64,000 nucleotides of DNA from Mactra quadrangularis. Its lineage: Eukaryota > Mollusca > Bivalvia > Venerida > Mactridae. The stretch covers positions 25,818,464-25,882,463 of the forward strand of contig CM046296.1 in NCBI GenBank assembly GCA_025267735.1, given 5' to 3'. Both the position numbers and the translations under genes were made by a program. Positions 56,711 through 64,000 of the stretch are shown in pieces. Position 1 is the first letter of the stretch. Every line of letters starts with the position of its first letter. The notes beneath the pieces were generated by a model. The model saw nothing but the letters and a program-made list of their open reading frames with translations, was not told where the DNA came from and searched no databases.

Positions 56711-59371
56711 CGTCGAAACGGTATTATTTAGAAACTTTGTCTGATAAAGCTCTAGGCTAACATCGTTTCTAAAGTATATATCGTCTGTCTATCTCATCAC
56801 AATCTTTGATGTACTCGCACATCTATTACTAGAGCATTACACAATCTCTCAAGTTCTAGAATGTTAAGACGTAGTGGACAACCGTGTTCCATTATCCAAT
56901 GTCAGAGTACACTTAACTATCCCATTACATACATAGACATTTATTACATGGTATAATTACCACAGACATTGTTTGTTTCTTGTGACGTCAAGTCTCAAAT
57001 ATAATTATGTCCACCGTAAAGTCAAAATTACATTAAAGACTGGTTACCAGTCCTAAAACGGAATAGAAATCAAAAGCCTGGGTATATGCGTATTTAATGA
57101 CATAACAAGTTACTACACTGTACGGGGAAAAGCGACATGGTAACGTCAATTTGATGTTTCTATTGTTTAAGGAGTTTTTCTGGTTAGACTTTTATGAAAC
57201 AAATGGAACGTCATTTGGGCATTTTCTTAAAACTAAACATTGCACGGAGGATTCATGCATAAGGAGTTACGTAAATTGCAGAGAATGTCTTTAATGTGCG
57301 TTTAAATGTTTAATGCACGGAGATCAGAAGGCTCATTGTTAATTACGACAGAGAACATAGCTCGTATTGGTATGTGCATCTGTCGACTTCAATTTCTTTA
57401 AACATATTCTGATATCAAACACAAGGCATAGAGCTTCATTAACTATTTTAATAATGACAATAATTTAAAAACAATTTTTGTAGGAAAATAAGAATGCAGA
57501 CACACCAAATGATAAATTTGGAAATAAATGTATGGTGAGCCTAGCAAAAACATGCTAGAAGTATTTTCATTAACTCCGCGTGATCAAGATAATTATATAG
57601 ATGCTACAATAGTTATCTGGAATTGAAATCGTCTAACCCATATTGCATGAATAAGAAAGTTGGTTTAATCATTTGAGTAATATTCTTCCTTTCTTTATCA
57701 AAACAGACACAATATCAGCATAAAGAGCAATCAGATATAAATATAATATATTTCCCTTAATAAAACAAAACAATGACTGCAAAAAAAATACAACGGCAAC
57801 ACTTATTATGATTATAAGGCCAATGGAAACTAATGTTTGGTTGAAATATACTTGTGTGAAGTTATTTTCTTGAGCAAGAAATTAATCTACAATTGTTCCA
57901 CTCCACCTAAGTGTAAATGGGTACTGCGAGGGATCGCCTGCCTGAGGGTGATTTTCAATGATCAGTTATTGTACAAGATCGTAAAGTCGGCTGAACATGT
58001 GTATGGATGCAGACTTTAAACCGCATTTTAACTTTTAACTTAAACTACTGGATTATTCAAATAGGCATTTCGACATATAGTGTCAGGGTTGTAGTGACTC
58101 TGATAAATTAAGCAAATCTCTCAATATTGATGAAAATACAAGTTTAGCACTATCACTAAAATGTTCCTTAAAATGGAATCAAAGCACACTCTTCATTATA
58201 AATTGTGCTTTATTATTCAACCTAAATGAGTTCTTATTTCAGTTGTCATAAATGCAAAACAGTTGTACAACAGCAATGTAAAATTAAATAAGAATAATTT
58301 TCTGATCACGGTTGCCTAAAACAGATGATAACGTCTTACAATGTTTGTTTGTAGCCTCGACTAACGAACGTGTTTGTCGAATTGTATTGTTGTTATGGGA
58401 GTAGTTAACGCGCTACAATTAAATTATTATTTTCAAGCTGTATTAATTATTATGCAAGTGTGTGCTTTAATTCAGCTTTTAAGAGTACTTCAGTGAATTT
58501 GTGAATCCGATTTAAATGTTAAATTAGATTGCGTAGAACTTCATAATAAATAATTCGCGCTTGTTTACAATAATGTCCTGAGTTGTATTATGTATTCTGA
58601 TTCAATAGAATTAATTGATAAAATTTGGAACATGTGATCTAAATAAAAGTTGAAAAGACAAATATATAAGTTTACCTCTAAAAGACTTGCAATAAAAATG
58701 TAATAATCGTGTAATCAGTTCATCTTTTTGCAAGTCCAAACTTAGTGTTTATTATCATGGGAATGCATTGTGCATAGCATACTTTCTAACAATTGTAAGG
58801 TGAATGTTTTAAGAATGACAGATTGGCGAAGAATTGGCCAAATGTGTGTCATTTACAAGGTGTTACAAGTATTTTACGTCCGCCATATTAGGTATACCAA
58901 ATGTACATAAAATCTACTGTGGTTTTTTTCTGTAAACTACATACATACTACAAATGTATCTAGATACAATGTATGTAAAACAACATGATGTTGGTCAGGT
59001 GGAAATGATAAAATATTACAATTTAAGAGATACCATCTTGACGGCAAAGTACAAGCCTGTTATAATATTTTTTACAGAAATATTTCATTGATAACATCAT
59101 TGATTTATATTTTTCAAATGTAATTCCACAAACCCCATTTAATAAAGATTAATAACAATTCGTTCACTTAAAAAATTAAGTAAGGCACCAACAACAGATA
59201 TGTATCACAAAAAAGATAAACCTTTCCCGTAAGTTTTATTCGTACGGTCGTCAATGCTGGTATATAGTGTAGGGATGGTTTAAACAGTTTATTCAGTAAA
59301 CCATCAACCATTCTGCAGTCAAAAATGAAAACTGTAGCGCCATTATGTGAACCAATTCTGTGCGAGGTACA
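56711..59371. other. AT-rich intergenic; possible old repeat at 57900-58020
   Basis: The segment around 57900-58015 (GGGTACTGCGAGGGATCGCC, then AAGTCGGCTGAACATGTG) is GC-richer than its surroundings and looks like a worn dispersed repeat. The 60-codon frame through it is probably chance. Confidence 0.3.
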
Positions 59372-59995
59372 TCACTTGGAAGTATATGTTTTTCGTGCAT
59401 TATATATCAGATAGAAAACTAAAATGAAGTCATTTGGCGGCAAATGTTTTTCGTACATAGTGTAACTATAAAAGACTAACATAACGTCATTTGGCAGCGG
59501 AAACTTATCATGCATTCTGACAATATAGAATATTACTAAAAATGAGGTAATTTGACAGCATATGCTTTTCGAGCATCGTGTTACTATAGAAAACACGAAA
59601 GACTTAAATTTTCAGCGTATGTTTGTTTTGCAATGTTTCACTAAAGAAATATAAAAATGACATCATTTAGAAGATGTGTTTTTCGTGCCTTGTGTAAATA
59701 CAGTCTACGAAATTAGTGGGTGTCCGGTTGTTTTTGTGCGTCGTTTTACTTGGGAAAGCTTGAATAAAGTCGTTTCGCAGAAATTTTTTACTTGCATTGT
59801 AAAGAAATAGACAAGTAAATTGTTGTGATTTTCTAGAAAGGTTTTCTTGCATTCAGCCATTATAATCATTATGTATACATGTCTTCGGGTAATGCATAAC
59901 TGTAGAAAATTAAAATAAAATAAGTTTACAGCAATGTCTAAAGAAACTGATATTAACGTCATTTTGCGGCCTTTTCTCGTGCATTGTTTAACTAT
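59372..59995. repeat. Degenerate minisatellite, about 65-70 bp units
   Basis: GTCATTTGGCGGCAAATGTT and TTTCGTGCATTGTGTAACTA-like words return about nine times with heavy divergence. Minus-strand open frames with repeated PPNDFILVFY reflect the array. Confidence 0.65.
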
Positions 59996-62900
59996 ATTTA
60001 TCTTTTATTTGTTTCTTTCAAAGGAAAGGCTTCAATAAAATACCTTACTTGAGACAATGCTAAAAAAATAATTACGTCTAATAATTTCTGTAAAAAAACA
60101 TTTTTAGCATGTAAGTAAGTCTCTCGCGAGATAGAACAAATGTTAATAACTCTGATCATGATATCGTGGTGTCCAGTTATACATCTCTGCGTTAATTGTA
60201 GAAGTTTATTTCGGAAAACATCATTCTTGTCAATGACATTATCTATATCCCAACGATATTAAAACTTAGTTTTTAACTTGGGTTTCTATGGAACATACTT
60301 CTGTGAAAATAAGAGTGTATGATATTGGTTTAAATATCTAAAGCATGATGGACCATATCATAGTTTGCTTTGGAATCATTTTCTGGTATTAGAAAATGCA
60401 GTAAATCATCCATGTTCTTTAGACGACTTTCTATTTGATTCTCGATTTAGAAGTTGGATCAGAATTCTAACATACTGTCACAACATTGGCAACCAAAAGT
60501 TAAATGAGGTTATTTTTCCAAAGCAACTGGGTATTAATAAGTCGATGATGCCGTTAAAAATTTAAGTAATCATCGGTATATGCTCTTAGCTTCACCAAAT
60601 CTGTCAACATCTCAGACGCGATTCTTGATTATACTATGCTTTATTTCCTTTGTCTTATAAAGATCGCATTCAAATTCAAATTGTACCGTAAATTTGTTAC
60701 AACAAATTCGAAAGCGTTTCAAAAATTTTATTCACAATTTCTATCATCAAAATTTTCAGACGGATATTTTCAATTGAAATATTTGATAATACAAACATTA
60801 CGCATCATGTAGTTTTTTGCTTTTCATTTTGAGTTTCTGAATTGTTGATATACCCAATAAAAAGAGCATGTGTTCTACCAGCATATGCTTAGTATAAATC
60901 GGTTAATACAGATGGTAGTCTGTTTTCCTTCAAAAGTAACTTCTGATGAAGTTTTAATATTTGCCTTTTGAAGGGTTCTAGAGACTTAAGCATGGCAATC
61001 ATTCTTTTCAAACGTGGAAGTCAAAACAATTTCATTTTCCTAAACACATTTTATATATACTGTGGTAACATATCTAGCAAAATAGAAATTCAGAAGATAT
61101 TTTTCAATTTTTCTTATTATCAAATTTCCTTCTAATCCGATAGAAAAACCAGACTACGTTAATCAAGAAATCAAAATTATAATTGGAACTAATTACATTT
61201 GCGAGCACTGATTACATTTTTCAATTGAAATGTGACGATCATAATTGTTAGTTATTGTCTCAATTCACAGTATTTCACTAAAGTAATTAGAAATTAGCTA
61301 TACGCGTTCATAAAGAAGGCGATTTTACTAACTCTTGCTGAATGGAAGGTTTGAGTTAGTAATATTTTTTGTTTCTTTAACAGATTTCTGTAGTATTAAA
61401 ATAATACATGGGAAGCTCCTTACTAACGGGCTTTTAAATGGTAAAAGTAGTTCTGTTTACCACACCTACGTTTGTAATACAAAAAAATCTTTAACAAACT
61501 TAATAAACAGCAGAGCTGTTAATACGGAAAACGTGACCAGCATTGCTCATTTTAATTAACTCTGTTGCAAGACGTCTGATTTGACAGATTAAGAACAATG
61601 AACGATTTGTTGTTTCAAATTATATCCGATTAAACGACAGTTGTGAATTATCTTTTCACAGCTATGTTTTGCTGATCATTGAAATTGATCTGTTCCAGCA
61701 TTTCAAAGCTAAGGTGAGGAATAAAAATTAAATTCTGGTTTGATTTTGATAAATTCATTTACCTTGTCACAACTGCTCATGAGCCTTACATTGGTAATTG
61801 CATGCAGATTTTTTACAAATGTTTAAAAGATAATAGCCGTACTAACCATGTCCGAGTATATTCATGACTCAGAGCGTTTTTGGATAAACAATAATATTTA
61901 AGACATTTTTTACGAAGAAAAGATGCGATAACCGCCATTAGCAGTGCCATTCATTTTCAGATGATAAGTTTATTTTTTCTAGCCATGAGATAATACACAG
62001 ATGTGGCGAATACGTAGTTTTTGTACTATTGACTACTGTTTAGTTGTGTTTTACTTAATTAACGACTATGCTTTGCTAATCACTAGAATTTCTTATTCAA
62101 TGTGAAATACACATTTTCAATATTCACTCCATCGCCGGTTATCCCAGGACACATTACTCCGCTATGATGTGTTATATATGAAGAGTACCTGAATAAAGAA
62201 CTGTGGTTGCCGACAATGTATTTACTCTTTGGCATTGCTTCCAATGTAACACACGTATATTGGTCTGCCAACATCACTATGATAGATGGCGCTTCGAGGC
62301 AATGAACTCTATAAGGTATAGAAGTCTGTCAATTGTGATTTAATGAATGGTATGCTGTGGTTTATAACGAACGTGTGATTGATGTTATTTCTAAGCACAA
62401 CAATACCAAGGACATCCAATCATATGAAAAGTCTGTTTTTTGGTAAATATCCGATTAGAAATACAATTCATATTACTTTTATCAATCAAAATATCAAATA
62501 CAGATTAAAAATGACAATGCCTTCGTAATACCGTGAGATTAAAGACGATTGAGCTGCATGCTGATCATTATTCGAATGTGAACCATTCTCCACATCAGAT
62601 GCTGATTAATTTCATAGGAAACTCAATAATTCACAATCAAAAATTTTGGATTCATTGTGAATTTTCTTAATTTGATGATATCAATCTTATTTCTGACTCC
62701 TCCCACTCGTAATATATGCATAATTTCATACATTTAAAATGCCAGAGTATACTGACTTATCCTTAATATAATACATTTTATTACAGAAAGCACAAATGCA
62801 TATATGTCGTTATTTGATAAATCCATTTAAACGAAACCATTTGCCTTTCTTAATAACCAAAGTGAGCTAAAGCATTTTCATAATAAACTTTTTGTTGAAG

Positions 62901-63469
62901 TTTCCATATCTTAGATATATATTGCTTTGAATTAAAGCAGTTAATCACGAAAGCATTAACATGTAACAAATGTGTTCAAATTAGGTTCCGTATTTTGCAA
63001 TATAATTTGATAAATACATGTACATGCCAAATGAAAAATATGAATATTTTAAACCAACCAATCAAATACTCCTCCATTGACTGCGCATCGTTTATTGCCC
63101 TTTATAAAGCATTGCCGTTTTTAATGGAAAAAGATTGTATCTAATTTGCTCTCGTTATTGTCTCAAAAAGATTTATTGTTAGTGATAATTAGTTTATCTA
63201 TGCCATCATCAAAGATTAATCAGTTTTAGATGTCAGAATTTCTCGAAACCAATACAAACGACAAGATATTTGATTACACCAGAATACTGTTACTTTCTGT
63301 CATTGAAATTCCCCATTATTTCAAGCCTAATCTTGCTTTTTGCATTTAAAATAGTTTTAAAATTTGATCGTTTTGTTCAGATGGAAGAAATAATGAGACT
63401 TCTTCTATTTAGTTTTTTTGTGTTTTTTACTTCGGGTCAACACAAAGTATTGTTAATTTACTACAGTTA
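59996..63469. other. AT-rich intergenic, nothing recognised
   Basis: Open frames at 60365-60565, 61335-61559 and 62083-62277 show no domain motif. ACTGTGGTTGCCGACAATGT at about 62200 resembles ACTGTGGTTGCCGACGTTGA at 17243, a possible fragment of a dispersed repeat. Confidence 0.4.
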
Positions 63470-63560
63470 GCCCACCAAACCTATCTTGCCTGCAATAGTA
63501 TCTATATCTAGTACTCATCTACCCTTCCCGAGGGCCAATACTTCCCCGTAGGCCTTAATA
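63470..63560 (-). repeat. SINE, family S, fragment
   Basis: CCCACCAAACCTATCTTGCC, then ACTCATCTACCCTTCCCGAG aligns with the plus-strand reading of 50730-50805, so it is a minus-strand, diverged piece of the same family. Confidence 0.45.
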
Positions 63561-64000
63561 ATTAAAGAACATAGACATTGTACACCATGTTCGAAGGGTA
63601 TGCTTAGTTAGAATGAGTAGTAACAACCACTTCGGGCCACAAAATTCAAAATTCTGAGCAAAGCCTACTTCGCCACATACTCCATTTTCTGTCTTGACAT
63701 TGTTCAGATGTGTATGAATATTTTTGTATGATTTTTTAAATCAATCTCACACCCCAAAGGAATAAAACTTAGAACAAGTATTTTGCTTTATCACTGATGT
63801 TATATATCTAAGCTTGATTAGTCCAATTCACGAAATAAATCTAATAATATTCAAATAAGTATTGACTATTTCCATTTATTTTCTCATTCACTAATTGTTT
63901 AACAGCTTATACATTGTACTGTTGAATATTATTCTGAACGATTATTTACAAAATTAATGGTAATTGGCAACAATAGAATTATTGTTTCTTTTGCATACAT
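63561..64000. other. AT-rich intergenic to window end
   Basis: Nothing recognised. Confidence 0.4.

Noticed and set aside
59372..59962. Minus-strand genes of 61-85 codons
   Set aside because: Overlapping open frames created by the periodic sequence of a degenerate minisatellite.

Overview
This is eukaryotic nuclear DNA, AT-rich (roughly two thirds A+T by eye). It holds one well-resolved intron-containing gene in a sea of intergenic DNA, dead transposons, short inverted-repeat elements, SINEs and minisatellites. The GT-AG introns, tRNA-headed SINEs, frequent TACATGTA-type palindromes, and a hillarin/kyphoscoliosis-type gene with lophotrochozoan-like sequence suggest a marine invertebrate, most likely a mollusc (bivalve-like). 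That assignment is inference. There are no operons, CRISPR arrays or rRNA genes.

Layout. 0-5 kb: one orphan minus-strand exon encoding a signal peptide (2052-2144) and a 356-bp inverted-repeat element. 5-9 kb: a pogo-like and a Tc1/mariner-like MITE. 9.9-12.8 kb: a decayed minus-strand THAP/PIF-Harbinger transposase gene with recognisable exons. 12.8-19.5 kb: mostly featureless, with one copy of a GC-rich inverted-repeat element. 19.55-28.15 kb: a 13-exon minus-strand gene, rebuilt here exon by exon with every splice phase consistent, encoding about 884 aa. 28.8-29.2 kb: an internally deleted Tc1 transposase. 31.7-32.3 kb: two tRNA-headed SINEs. 33.7-49.3 kb: a dense cluster of unrelated tandem arrays (63-bp, 50-bp, about 20-bp, about 33-bp and about 90-bp units), with further inverted-repeat elements and three tandem copies of an acidic exon-like segment at 48.2-50.3 kb. 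50-64 kb: SINE copies, old MITEs, one more degenerate minisatellite at 59.4 kb, otherwise nothing recognisable.

The main result is the 19.5-28.2 kb gene. Its N-terminus has the form of an N-myristoylation site (Met-Gly-x-x-x-Ser-Lys), followed by a Gly/Ser/Lys-rich linker. A transglutaminase-like core follows in which the three catalytic positions appear substituted, then the two beta-sandwich-like regions typical of hillarin/kyphoscoliosis peptidase. The C-terminal part has a helical segment and about 110 residues resembling the microtubule-binding stalk tip of dynein heavy chains, ending in a Ser/Lys-rich tail. If right, this is a non-enzymatic, membrane-linked microtubule adaptor built from a pseudo-transglutaminase and a dynein-like stalk head. 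A 24-nt microexon sits just before the stalk-like half.
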